This document shows, in pieces, positions 1 through 7,977 of a DNA stretch of 64,000 nucleotides. The translations under genes and the position numbers were made by a program. The number at the start of each line of letters is the position of its first letter. The stretch's first letter is position 1. The notes under the pieces are model-generated. The model made no database searches. It was not told the origin of the DNA and saw only the letters and a program-made list of their open reading frames with translations. The stretch comes from Bacteroidia bacterium (GTDB lineage Bacteria > Bacteroidota > Bacteroidia > Flavobacteriales > Flavobacteriaceae), in the NCBI GenBank assembly GCA_030427585.1, contig JAUIBW010000021.1, forward strand, positions 22,650-86,649, written 5' to 3'.

Positions 1-1
1 C

Positions 2-1054
2 AGATCAACATCTGATGCCAAAGGGCCTGTTGTTATGTTTCTAAAAGCCATGGACATCATTAATGACTTTAAATATGGACCCAATTATAACATTAAAGTC
101 ATTATGGATTTTGAGGAAGAGATTAGTTCTCCCAGATTACCCAAAGCTGTACTGGATTATCAAGAAGAATTAGCCTCGGATATGCTTGTAATTTTTGATG
201 GTCCAAGACATATTTCTAATCAACCCACTTTAGTATATGGAGCAAGAGGAATAACAACATTATCTCTCGAGGTTTTTGGTCCCAAAGCACCACAACATAG
301 TGGTCATTATGGTAATTATGTTCCCAATCCGGCATTACGCCTTGCCCAACTATTAGGTTCGATGATGCAAGAAGACGGAAGAGTTGCCATACCCGGTTGG
401 TATGATAAAATCAAAATATCTGAGGAAACAAAAAAAATCCTAGGCCAGGTACCGGATGATGAAAAAATAATTAGAAAAAAGCTTGGGATTGCTTCAATAG
501 ATAATATAGCAAATACATATCAAGAAGCTATACAATATCCTTCTCTAGGGATTCTGGGGCTACAATCGGGTTGGGTAGGCAACAAAACAAGAACAATAAT
601 CCCCTCTAGTGCTATTGCCGAAATGAATATCAGACTTGTTAAGGAAACCAATGCGCAGCATATGGTTGATATGGTACGACAACATATTTTGGATCAGGGA
701 TATCATATTATAGATAGTATTCCTACTGAAGATGAACGGATGAAATATTCAAAAATTATTCGTTTTAATTATCAAATTGCTTATGATGCTTTTAGAACCG
801 ATTTTGATACCGAGATAGGAAAATGGTTAAGTAAAGCGTTAACAAGAGCTTTCGGCAAACCTCCTATACAAATTCGTACAGGCGGAGGCTCTATTCCTAT
901 TTCACCATTTGTAAATACTTTAAATATTCCCGCTGTTATTGTCCCTACTGTAAACAAGGATAACAACCAACATAGTCCTAATGAAAATATTAGGCTTGGT
1001 AATTATATTGAAGGTATTAAAACGATTACAGCAATATTAACACAAAAACTGTAA
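2..1054 (+). CDS. M20-family metallopeptidase, 3' part (5' end outside window)
   Basis: The reading frame is open from base 2, so the gene starts upstream of the window; the ATG at 35 is internal. The first visible residues read RSTSDAKGPVVMF, matching the conserved metal-bridging Asp region of M20/M28-type dinuclear zinc peptidases (usually SDDKG; here the second D is A). The Glu-Glu pair EEE follows about 25 residues later, as in the family. A dimerisation (lid) domain and a C-terminal GGGSIP / HSPNE stretch with the last metal His complete the pattern. Members hydrolyse amide bonds of dipeptides, acylated amino acids or related small substrates; the substrate here cannot be told. A predicted alpha/beta hydrolase starts 21 bp downstream on the same strand and may be cotranscribed. 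Confidence 0.88.
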   Translation, partial: RSTSDAKGPVVMFLKAMDIINDFKYGPNYNIKVIMDFEEEISSPRLPKAVLDYQEELASDMLVIFDGPRHISNQPTLVYGARGITTLSLEVFGPKAPQHSGHYGNYVPNPALRLAQLLGSMMQEDGRVAIPGWYDKIKISEETKKILGQVPDDEKIIRKKLGIASIDNIANTYQEAIQYPSLGILGLQSGWVGNKTRTIIPSSAIAEMNIRLVKETNAQHMVDMVRQHILDQGYHIIDSIPTEDERMKYSKIIRFNYQIAYDAFRTDFDTEIGKWLSKALTRAFGKPPIQIRTGGGSIPISPFVNTLNIPAVIVPTVNKDNNQHSPNENIRLGNYIEGIKTITAILTQKL

Positions 1055-1075
1055 CGGCTACATCAACCAAATTAC

Positions 1076-1930
1076 TTGTATATGATTAGTATTCCTGCCA
1101 TAGATAACTATTCCTTATCAGGAAAGGTATACCCATGTGAGGGAGTTATCGATAAAAACAAAGTCTTGATCATTAATTCGGCTACCGCTGTAGATAAAAA
1201 ATTATATCATCATTATGCTATTTACATGGCAAAAAATGGATATCAGGTAATTACCTATGATTATAGAGGAATTGCAGGTTCTAGACCTAAAAAACTTAGC
1301 GGTTTTAAAGCTTCCTTTACAGATTGGGGGCAAAAAGATTTTTCTGGAGTAATTAATTATGCTAAAAAAAAGTTTCCAAATCATAAAATAGTAACTCTAG
1401 GTCATAGCATTGGAGGAACAATTATCGGAATGACCGAAAAGAGTAATGAAATTAGTGGAATTATTAATATTGGAGCACAGACAGCATATTACAAAGATTG
1501 GTCTAAGAAACAGAGAACCAAAATCTATTTTTTATGGCATATTGTTTTTCCTATGATTACGTATCTATTTGGTTATTTCCCCGGAAAAAAACTAGGGTTA
1601 TTAGAAGACGTTCCTAAAGGTGTAATCAAACAGTGGAACAACAGAAAGCGACATGCCGATATGAAAAAGCAAATGGAAGCTATTGGTATTACTTTTTATT
1701 ACAATACCTGTACCTCAAAACTTCTTACTCTAGGTGTAGAAGATGATCCTATAGGAACAGAACCGGCAATTAGCCGAATACATGATCTGTTTGTAAAATC
1801 TGATAAAGAAATCAAAATGATACAACTACATGAAATTCCTACAGATAAAATAGGGCATTTTGGTTTTTTTAGCAGAAAATTTAAGCATACCCTCTGGGCA
1901 AAAACTTTACTCTGGTTTGATACTATCTAA
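1076..1930 (+). CDS. alpha/beta hydrolase (predicted esterase/acyl hydrolase)
   Basis: A 284-residue protein with an alpha/beta-hydrolase core. The nucleophile elbow GHSIGG places the catalytic Ser at residue 111, the acid is probably Asp223 or Asp224 (GVEDDPIG), and the His is probably His261 (IGHFGFF). No signal peptide is visible, so it should be cytoplasmic. It resembles the predicted alpha/beta hydrolases often grouped as COG4757; the substrate is unknown. It lies 21 bp after the M20 peptidase gene and is probably in the same transcript. The start has a second Met at residue 3, so either could be used. About 230 bp without a gene follow, holding a short inverted repeat (1992-1999 with 2002-2009). 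Confidence 0.85.
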   Translation: MYMISIPAIDNYSLSGKVYPCEGVIDKNKVLIINSATAVDKKLYHHYAIYMAKNGYQVITYDYRGIAGSRPKKLSGFKASFTDWGQKDFSGVINYAKKKFPNHKIVTLGHSIGGTIIGMTEKSNEISGIINIGAQTAYYKDWSKKQRTKIYFLWHIVFPMITYLFGYFPGKKLGLLEDVPKGVIKQWNNRKRHADMKKQMEAIGITFYYNTCTSKLLTLGVEDDPIGTEPAISRIHDLFVKSDKEIKMIQLHEIPTDKIGHFGFFSRKFKHTLWAKTLLWFDTI

Positions 1931-2163
1931 TTTATTTTATCCTATATCTTATTTCATATTAATTACACTTTTGTCAAATTCTACTCTAGTATTACTTATA
2001 AATAAGTAAATAACTATGACAAATCGCATTTTTTATAACTTAAAAAGTTAATAACTTTAAAGCTGTTGCGAAATACTGAACCCTATCAACATCTACAATA
2101 TGATAATTTATGATGATATAAAAGGTTTCAGGTGTACTCATTATAATTATAATATGTGATAGT

Positions 2164-4041
2164 ATGGGAGAGCACAATGTTCATGATAATATAGATCAAA
2201 AAAAACGAGCCAAATATATAAGGCATCTACTCGATGATATAAAAGCTTTAGAAATGATGCTGGAGCAAGATTTAATCGAGAAAGATATAGTTCGAATTGG
2301 TGCAGAACAAGAGTTTTGTTTGGTAAATAGTAACTGGAGGCCCGCAGAAAATGCACAAGAGATTCTAAAATTGATTAATGACCCTCACTTCACTACAGAA
2401 TTAGCAAAATATAATTTAGAAATCAATCTGGATCCTACAGAACTTAAAGAAGATTGTTTTTCTAAAATAGAGAACGAACTAAATCAACTCATCTCGAAAG
2501 CTAAAGTAGTGGCTAGTCAATTAGATACCAAAATATTACTTACCGGTATTTTACCAACCATAAGGAAACATCATCTCGAACTGAAGTATATGACTCCCAA
2601 CCCCAGGTATTCTGCTTTAAATGATATTCTAAAAACACAAAGAGGAACAGATTTTGAACTTCATATAAGAGGCGTAGATGAATTAAGTATTCATCACAAA
2701 TCTGTACTTTTTGAAGCTTGTAATACTAGTTTTCAGATGCATCTTCAGATACCTCCAAAAGATTTTGTTTCCAGTTATAATTGGGCTCAGGCTATATCTG
2801 CTCCTGTCCTGGGAATATGTACCAACTCACCACTATTGTTCGGAAGAGAGTTATGGAGCGAAACCCGAATTGCTTTATTTCGTCAGAGTATGGATATCAG
2901 GAGCTCTTCTTATGCCCTAAAAGATAGAAGAGCCCGGGTTAGTTTTAGCAATCAGTGGGCATCGGGATCTGTAGCAGAAATTTTTAAAAATGATGTTGCA
3001 CAACATAAGGTTGTTTTGTCTCGTGATATAGTAACCAATTCTGTTTCAGAGCTTAAAAAAGGAAGTATCCCAAAATTGCAAGCTCTTTCTTTACACAATG
3101 GCACTGTGTATAGATGGAATCGACCCTGTTATGGAGTTGGTGGTGGAAAACCTCATGTTAGAATCGAAAACCGTTATATCCCTTCCGGCCCTACTGCTCT
3201 AGATGAAATCGCAAACTTTGCTTTTTGGGCTGGATTAATGATAGGGCGTCCTTCAAAATATGATAACATGCCTAATCACATGGATTTCAGAGATGCAAAA
3301 GGAAATTTTATAAAAGCAGCACGTACAGGAAAAGATACGATCATAAAATGGATGGGATCTTCTATTTCTATTCAAAACCTAATACTAAAAAAATTGTTAC
3401 CCATAGCTCATCAGGGTCTAAAAATAGCTAAGATAAATGATGATGACAGAGAACGATTTTTGCAAATTATAGAAAATCGTACCAAGGGTTCTACTGCCGC
3501 AGAATGGAATGTTAAAAATTATCGTTTTCTTCAAAAAAACATGAAAAAAGATGATGCGTTAAGAACACTTACTAAAAGTTTATATCAGAATCAGGAAAGT
3601 GGATACCCAGTTCATAAATGGCCCGTACTTAACGCAAAAACATTACCCAAAATGCATAAAACCCCATCATTAGTGGGGCATATTATGTCTACAAAGCTAT
3701 TTACAGTAGACGCATATGATTTAGCCAATCTTGCTATACGTATTATGAAATGGAAGAATATTCATCATGTTCCTGTAGAAAGTAAACCAGGTAAACTATG
3801 TGGGTTGTTAACCTGGAACCAAGTAAAAGATAATCAAAATAAAGATAATAATAATTGTGTCGTAGCAAACATTATGGTAAAAGAAGTAATAACGGTTAAA
3901 CCCAAAACAACAATATCAAAAGCAATACAGATAATGAAAAAACATGAGATTGGTTGTCTTCCTGTAGTACAAAAAAAAGATCTTGTAGGAATTATTACAA
4001 TAAATGATGTAATGGCATTTGATGATGGTAAAAGTTTATAG
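2164..4041 (+). CDS. glutamate-cysteine ligase family (GCS2-like) protein fused to a CBS-domain pair
   Basis: A 625-residue fusion. Residues about 40-430 are a GCS2-type carboxylate-amine ligase domain: RIGAEQEF near residue 44-51 supplies the acidic Mg/ATP-binding residues, and a later HVRIENRYIPSGPT stretch fits the family's active-site region. Residues about 505-620 hold two CBS motifs (HIMSTKLFTVDA... and NIMVKEVITVKP...), which in other proteins bind adenine nucleotides and regulate activity. The family forms gamma-glutamyl or similar amide bonds using ATP; the amine substrate is not evident. The stop codon overlaps the start of the next gene, an AstE/aspartoacylase-like amide hydrolase, so a synthetic and a hydrolytic enzyme are probably translationally coupled. 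It is unlikely to be the canonical GshA because of the CBS fusion. Confidence 0.85.
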   Translation: MGEHNVHDNIDQKKRAKYIRHLLDDIKALEMMLEQDLIEKDIVRIGAEQEFCLVNSNWRPAENAQEILKLINDPHFTTELAKYNLEINLDPTELKEDCFSKIENELNQLISKAKVVASQLDTKILLTGILPTIRKHHLELKYMTPNPRYSALNDILKTQRGTDFELHIRGVDELSIHHKSVLFEACNTSFQMHLQIPPKDFVSSYNWAQAISAPVLGICTNSPLLFGRELWSETRIALFRQSMDIRSSSYALKDRRARVSFSNQWASGSVAEIFKNDVAQHKVVLSRDIVTNSVSELKKGSIPKLQALSLHNGTVYRWNRPCYGVGGGKPHVRIENRYIPSGPTALDEIANFAFWAGLMIGRPSKYDNMPNHMDFRDAKGNFIKAARTGKDTIIKWMGSSISIQNLILKKLLPIAHQGLKIAKINDDDRERFLQIIENRTKGSTAAEWNVKNYRFLQKNMKKDDALRTLTKSLYQNQESGYPVHKWPVLNAKTLPKMHKTPSLVGHIMSTKLFTVDAYDLANLAIRIMKWKNIHHVPVESKPGKLCGLLTWNQVKDNQNKDNNNCVVANIMVKEVITVKPKTTISKAIQIMKKHEIGCLPVVQKKDLVGIITINDVMAFDDGKSL

Positions 4042-5266
4042 TAAAGCGCAAGATCAATCGATAGAGATTGAACGTATAATTAGTTACATCAAAGGTTCGA
4101 AGCCGGGACCTACTCTCATTTTTATTGGTGGTATTCATGGTAATGAGCCTGCCGGAATATTTGCCCTTTATGATGTATTTAATCATATAAAAAACAGCCA
4201 AATCCTCGTAAAAGGGACTATGTATGCCATAAGTGGTAATCTCCCGGCATTAGCCAAAGGAAAACGGTATGAGAAAGAAGATTTAAATCGAGTATGGAAA
4301 CACGATAGAATTAATAATTTATCCAAAGACATTAAAAATCAAGATACCAATCTCGACATAGAGCAGCAATACGATATTTATCAAATTATAAAAGATATTC
4401 TCGATAAAGAAAGTGGTCCATTTTATTTTATGGATCTTCACACCACTTCGAGTAAAACAATGCCTTTTTTAACCGTAAATGATAGCTTGTTAAATAGAAA
4501 ATATACAATGCAATATCCTATCTCGATGATATTGGGTATTGAAGAGTATCTAGATGGTCCTTTACTAAGTTATATCAATGAATTAGGCTATGTATCTTTT
4601 GGTTTTGAAGGAGGACAGCATGATGATCCGGAAGCTATTAAAAATCATATTTCTTTTATCTATCTTACTATGGTTTTTGCCGGAAGCCTTACAAAGAAAG
4701 ATATTGAGTATGATTACCATTATCACTTTCTGGTTAAAGGATCAGAAGGTCCTACAGAAATTTATGAAATCTATTGGCGTTACCAAATTAAAGAGAACGA
4801 AGTCTTCAAAATGAAGCCTGGATTTGTCAATTTTCAACATATACAAAAAGGAGAACAACTTGCTTATAGTAATGGAAAAATAATAACAGCTTCAAAAAAT
4901 GGGAGGATATTTATGCCTTTATACCAACATCAAGGCAATGATGGTTTTTTTACCATCCAAAGTATACATCCGGTATTTTTGAGGCTTTCTACCATACTTC
5001 GTAAAATACATTTTGATAATATAATTACTATTCTTCCTGGTGTTCATTGGGCTTCAAATAAAAAAAATGAACTTACGGTTAATCTTAAGATTGCTCGCTT
5101 CTTCACAAAACAGTTTTTTCACCTTTTAGGATACCGAAGCAAACAAGTAGACAAAACACACTTAAGTCTAAAAAATAGAGAGAGTGTTTCAAAAGAGAGA
5201 GAATATCGCTATACCAAATGGAATAAAAGCAAAAATTGGTTGATAAACACTTTCAATCAATACTAA
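4022..5266 (+). CDS. succinylglutamate desuccinylase/aspartoacylase family zinc hydrolase
   Basis: A 414-residue M14-like amidohydrolase. Zinc ligands are visible as GGIHGNEPAG (His39, Glu42) and MDLHTTSS (His140). DLNRVW and GFEGGQHDD (Glu196, the probable catalytic acid) complete the AstE/AspA signature. The C-terminal half, beyond about residue 230, includes the barrel-like region found in aspartoacylases. Such enzymes remove acyl groups from N-acyl amino acids. I chose the ATG at 4022; an ATG at 4025 is also possible, while the TTG at 4019 is unlikely. The gene overlaps the upstream GCS2-CBS gene by 20 bp in another frame, a strong sign of coupled expression. Function within that pair is inferred only. 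Confidence 0.87.
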   Translation: MMVKVYSKAQDQSIEIERIISYIKGSKPGPTLIFIGGIHGNEPAGIFALYDVFNHIKNSQILVKGTMYAISGNLPALAKGKRYEKEDLNRVWKHDRINNLSKDIKNQDTNLDIEQQYDIYQIIKDILDKESGPFYFMDLHTTSSKTMPFLTVNDSLLNRKYTMQYPISMILGIEEYLDGPLLSYINELGYVSFGFEGGQHDDPEAIKNHISFIYLTMVFAGSLTKKDIEYDYHYHFLVKGSEGPTEIYEIYWRYQIKENEVFKMKPGFVNFQHIQKGEQLAYSNGKIITASKNGRIFMPLYQHQGNDGFFTIQSIHPVFLRLSTILRKIHFDNIITILPGVHWASNKKNELTVNLKIARFFTKQFFHLLGYRSKQVDKTHLSLKNRESVSKEREYRYTKWNKSKNWLINTFNQY

Positions 5267-5330
5267 TTGAAAAGGTAAACGAGATCACAGATAAAAATCT
5301 GTTACTTCCAAAGTAAGTTGCCAGATACGT

Positions 5331-5363
5331 AAAAAAGAGGGCAAACGACAATGTTTACCCTCT
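5331..5363 (-). terminator. Rho-independent terminator of the Cys-rich peptide gene
   Basis: Read on the minus strand, a stem AGAGGG/CCCTCT extended by GTTT/AAAC around a six-base loop is followed directly by TTTTTT. It begins 10 bp after the stop of the peptide gene. The plus-strand side has no T run, so it acts on the minus strand only. Confidence 0.8.
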
Positions 5364-5372
5364 ATGTATGTA

Positions 5373-5561
5373 CTATGCAAAGATGCAGTAGCCATTAGGA
5401 CGACAGTAGCCCGGTTCGCAGAACCCTCCTCCCGGAGGACCTACCTGGCAACCTCTCCCGGTTGGGCAGCATCTGGCCCATCTCATACTCGACCCTGTAA
5501 TAGTTTGTTGCTGTTCTTTACTGAGTTTTGTGACTCCAGCTAAATTAAGAATACTTTTCAT
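5373..5561 (-). CDS. small cysteine-rich secreted peptide precursor (bacteriocin/RiPP-like)
   Basis: A 62-residue protein. The first ~24 residues (ending KLSKEQQQTITGS) look like the short leader used in Bacteroidetes for peptides exported by peptidase-containing ABC transporters, where cleavage follows a Gly-Gly or Gly-Ser type site. The C-terminal ~38 residues are Gly/Pro-rich and contain six Cys (CC, C, C, C, C pattern), fitting a three-disulphide or otherwise modified mature peptide. The gene is isolated and convergent with the upstream hydrolase gene, and has its own strong terminator. No transporter, maturation enzyme or immunity gene lies beside it, so export would depend on machinery elsewhere. 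Activity (antimicrobial, signalling or other) is not known. The ORF could be questioned because it is short, but the leader, terminator and cysteine pattern make it credible. Confidence 0.72.
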   Translation of the reverse strand: MKSILNLAGVTKLSKEQQQTITGSSMRWARCCPTGRGCQVGPPGGGFCEPGYCRPNGYCIFA

Positions 5562-5911
5562 TGTGTATATATTTAAATTTATATCACCTAAATTTAATGT
5601 AAATTACTGATAATTAAATACGTGAATTACACAAACAAATTGAGGTTTTATATGATTCATGTAGGGTTAAAACTACCTAAAACACCAGTGTATATTCTTA
5701 AAAAGTCGAGAATAGTATCAAAAGAGAAATATTGTTATGTTTTATGAACAAAAAAATAATAGAGCAACATTTTCTATCAATACTACTCTAATGTAAGTCA
5801 AATAACCTTTTCTTTTTACAATCATAAATTTTATAGATTGGGATAAAAAAACATCAAGAAATTAAACATTTTAACTTTACTTTTGAATTACAATTTTACA
5901 CACAGAAATAC
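5562..5911. other. 350-bp intergenic region between divergent genes
   Basis: This region must hold the promoters for the minus-strand peptide and the plus-strand methyltransferase. A TAnnTTTG-type -7 box (TACTTTTG) is present at 5878-5885, 27 bp before the methyltransferase ATG, but no well-spaced TTG -33 box accompanies it. No ORF or RNA gene was recognised. Confidence 0.4.
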
Positions 5912-6568
5912 ATGAAGAGATTATTAAGCTATCTGTGGCCATTCACCAAAGAGGTTTCTACACAAATTAATGGAACATTAGAACTCACATGGATGAATGG
6001 TAAAAAAGTACTGGATAGTCAAAATGCAAATTACTCCTATGGATCGTTACAAAAATTACTTAGTTACGGACTTTCATTAATAGATATTTCTGTTAATAGT
6101 GAAATTCTTTTACTAGGGCTTGGAGGTGGGAGTATAATAGCTCCCCTTAGAAATACATTTGGTCATCAAGGAAAAATTACTGCTGTAGAAATTGATGAAG
6201 TAGTCATCGAAATTGCTAAAAATGAATTTAATATAACCAGTAATCGCAATCTCGAAATCATTTGCGAAGACGCTTTTTTCTATGTCGATCATTGTGTATC
6301 ACAATTTGAAATTATAATCATCGATATTTTTATCGATAATCAAGTTCCTAAACAGTTTTATGAAAATCAATTCTGGAAAAACCTTATTCCCTTATTAAAA
6401 CCAGGTGGACAAATCGTATTTAATGCCGGAATTAATTTGAAGGAAAATATCAAAATCGAATCTCTTGTATCCGCAGTTAAATTGGATATCGAATTTTCAC
6501 AACACAATCAAGTTCAAGGAACCAACACGTTATTAATCGGGAAGAAAAAACTAAGAGTTAAAGATTAA
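5912..6568 (+). CDS. spermidine-synthase-like SAM-dependent methyltransferase
   Basis: A 218-residue class I Rossmann protein. LLLGLGGGS (about 66-74) is motif I, AVEIDEVVIEIAKNEF is the ribose-binding acidic strand of the spermidine-synthase branch, and EDAFFYV / IIIDIFID follow as the next strands. It is shorter than true SpeE (about 280 residues) and lacks the usual N-terminal beta domain, so aminopropyl transfer is doubtful; many such short paralogues in Bacteroidetes have no assigned substrate. Soluble and cytoplasmic. It stands alone between non-coding gaps. Confidence 0.75.
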   Translation: MKRLLSYLWPFTKEVSTQINGTLELTWMNGKKVLDSQNANYSYGSLQKLLSYGLSLIDISVNSEILLLGLGGGSIIAPLRNTFGHQGKITAVEIDEVVIEIAKNEFNITSNRNLEIICEDAFFYVDHCVSQFEIIIIDIFIDNQVPKQFYENQFWKNLIPLLKPGGQIVFNAGINLKENIKIESLVSAVKLDIEFSQHNQVQGTNTLLIGKKKLRVKD

Positions 6569-6748
6569 AAACTATAGTATATATTTTTTTACAAACTCGA
6601 TATGCTCTTAATCCGAAATAATGTAGATTTTAGCAATATTCTGTTTTCCCTACCCGTAAAATACGATAACATCATTTTCCCAGAAAACAGTGTAATCCCG
6701 TATTACTTTTATGTATTACATTTATAACCAATTATATAAAACAATGCT

Positions 6749-7387
6749 GTGAAGATACCTACACCTATTTTATCTATTATTTTGATTTGTTGCGTCTCAT
6801 GTAACACCAATAAAAACTCAAAAGAAAGTAGTAGTAACTTAAAAGTACCTCTACAGGTGATTACGACTTCTAGTCAGGATGACAAAATTAATACTACAAA
6901 AGCAACAGTTTTATCGGTTGAAGAGACGTTAATCATGCCTGATGACTACCTCACAACAGTGCTCACTGCTAAAACTAATACTAATGACACCCTGGCATTT
7001 ATGGATATGGATGGTTTTGAAAAATTAGTTAATAAAGAAATCACTATCACCTATCACTTAAAATCAAATCAAAAAAAACTAATAGTTTGTTTTGAGTGTA
7101 CTTCATATCCTAAACCAATTGAGTTAGCTAATATCACATCAATTGCATCCGATATTGAATTTAGACTATTAAAGCTAAAAGAATATCAGGAAGATGAGTA
7201 TATCACTACTGCCTCATCGCTTATTATGCATACCAAGGATGATAAGGTTGAACATTTTTATACCAATATATTTGATCTAATTGAAGATAGTACAAAGATG
7301 AAAAGTGCATTTTTTAATTATGGCATTGTAACAGAATATACTCCAGAACTACTTAATCGTGATGAATTACGGCTATTATTAGAGTAG
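6749..7387 (+). CDS. putative lipoprotein of unknown function
   Basis: A 212-residue protein starting at GTG (the ATG at 6744 is in another frame and stops at once). MKIPTPILSIILICCVSC is a lipoprotein signal peptide with the lipobox Cys at 18, followed by a Ser/Asn-rich tether; export to the inner face of the outer membrane is likely. The remainder has no domain that I recognise; acidic segments alternate with short beta-like strands. No partner gene is adjacent: the BlaI gene begins 230 bp downstream behind its own promoter. Confidence 0.65.
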   Translation: MKIPTPILSIILICCVSCNTNKNSKESSSNLKVPLQVITTSSQDDKINTTKATVLSVEETLIMPDDYLTTVLTAKTNTNDTLAFMDMDGFEKLVNKEITITYHLKSNQKKLIVCFECTSYPKPIELANITSIASDIEFRLLKLKEYQEDEYITTASSLIMHTKDDKVEHFYTNIFDLIEDSTKMKSAFFNYGIVTEYTPELLNRDELRLLLE

Positions 7388-7538
7388 TTGTATACTCTAA
7401 TTATCTTAAGAAAAGAAATTATTATCTTTTAAAACCGTAATGCACTTCTTAGAAATTTACTTTTCTAAAATACATTATCATTTTTTTAACACCCTTTAAA
7501 AACCTCTTAAAATCAATAGTTAACACAATAAATCTACT

Positions 7539-7568
7539 AACTAATTAGTTGTACTACTAATTAATTAG
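7539..7568. promoter_or_regulatory. twin palindromic operator of the BlaI-M56 operon
   Basis: Two perfect 12-bp palindromes lie side by side: AACTAATTAGTT at 7539-7550 and CTAATTAATTAG at 7557-7568. They sit immediately upstream of, and touch, the -33 TTG of the promoter for the BlaI-like gene. BlaI/MecI repressors bind short dyads as dimers in just this position in other bacteria, so autorepression is the natural reading; binding itself is inferred. Confidence 0.65.
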
Positions 7569-7599
7569 TTGCAAAACTAAAAGATTAGTAGTAAGTTTG
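7569..7599 (+). promoter_or_regulatory. Bacteroidetes-type promoter of the BlaI-M56 operon
   Basis: TTG at 7569-7571 (-33) and TAAGTTTG at 7592-7599 (-7, consensus TAnnTTTG) are separated by 20 bp. Transcription should begin near 7606, giving a leader of only about 12 nt before the ATG at 7618. Confidence 0.65.
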
Positions 7600-7617
7600 T
7601 TTTATAAAATTGATACT

Positions 7618-7977
7618 ATGCAAAAATTAGCTAAAAGAGAAGAACAGATTATGCAAAGTCTGTGGAAATTGGAAAAGGCATTTATAAAAGAAATCATTGA
7701 AGAGCTTTCTGATCCTAAACCACATTATAATACTACTGCTACGATTGTAAAAATTTTAGAAGAAAAAGGGTTTATTAGTCATGTAGCGTATGGAAACAGT
7801 TTTCAATATTATCCTTTAGTATCAAAAGATGAGTATCAAAAAGAAGTATTAGGCGAGGTAGTAAACAATTATTTTGACAATTCTCCTTTGGCTTTGGTTA
7901 AATTCTTTGCTAAGGAAGAAAAGATAAATACCGACGAATTAGAAGAAATAATTCAACTAATAAAAAACAAGAAATAA
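7618..7977 (+). CDS. BlaI/MecI/CopY family transcriptional repressor
   Basis: A 119-residue winged-helix repressor. LAKREEQIMQSLWKLEKAF is the hallmark N-terminus; YNTTATIVKILEEKGFI is the recognition-helix region, followed by the wing and the C-terminal dimerisation helix with an acidic tail. I start at ATG 7618, which matches the family N-terminus; a TTG at 7597 in the same frame lies inside the promoter. The stop codon overlaps the ATG of the M56 peptidase gene by one base (TAATG), the classic repressor-sensor arrangement in which the membrane peptidase leads to inactivation of the repressor. Two 12-bp palindromes upstream are the likely operators. Confidence 0.92.
   Translation: MQKLAKREEQIMQSLWKLEKAFIKEIIEELSDPKPHYNTTATIVKILEEKGFISHVAYGNSFQYYPLVSKDEYQKEVLGEVVNNYFDNSPLALVKFFAKEEKINTDELEEIIQLIKNKK

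Noticed and set aside
4019..4021. TTG start for the aspartoacylase-like gene, and similar TTG starts for BlaI, gltD, the hybrid kinase and the 54.3-kb gene
   Set aside because: In each case an ATG shortly downstream fits the family N-terminus or signal peptide better.
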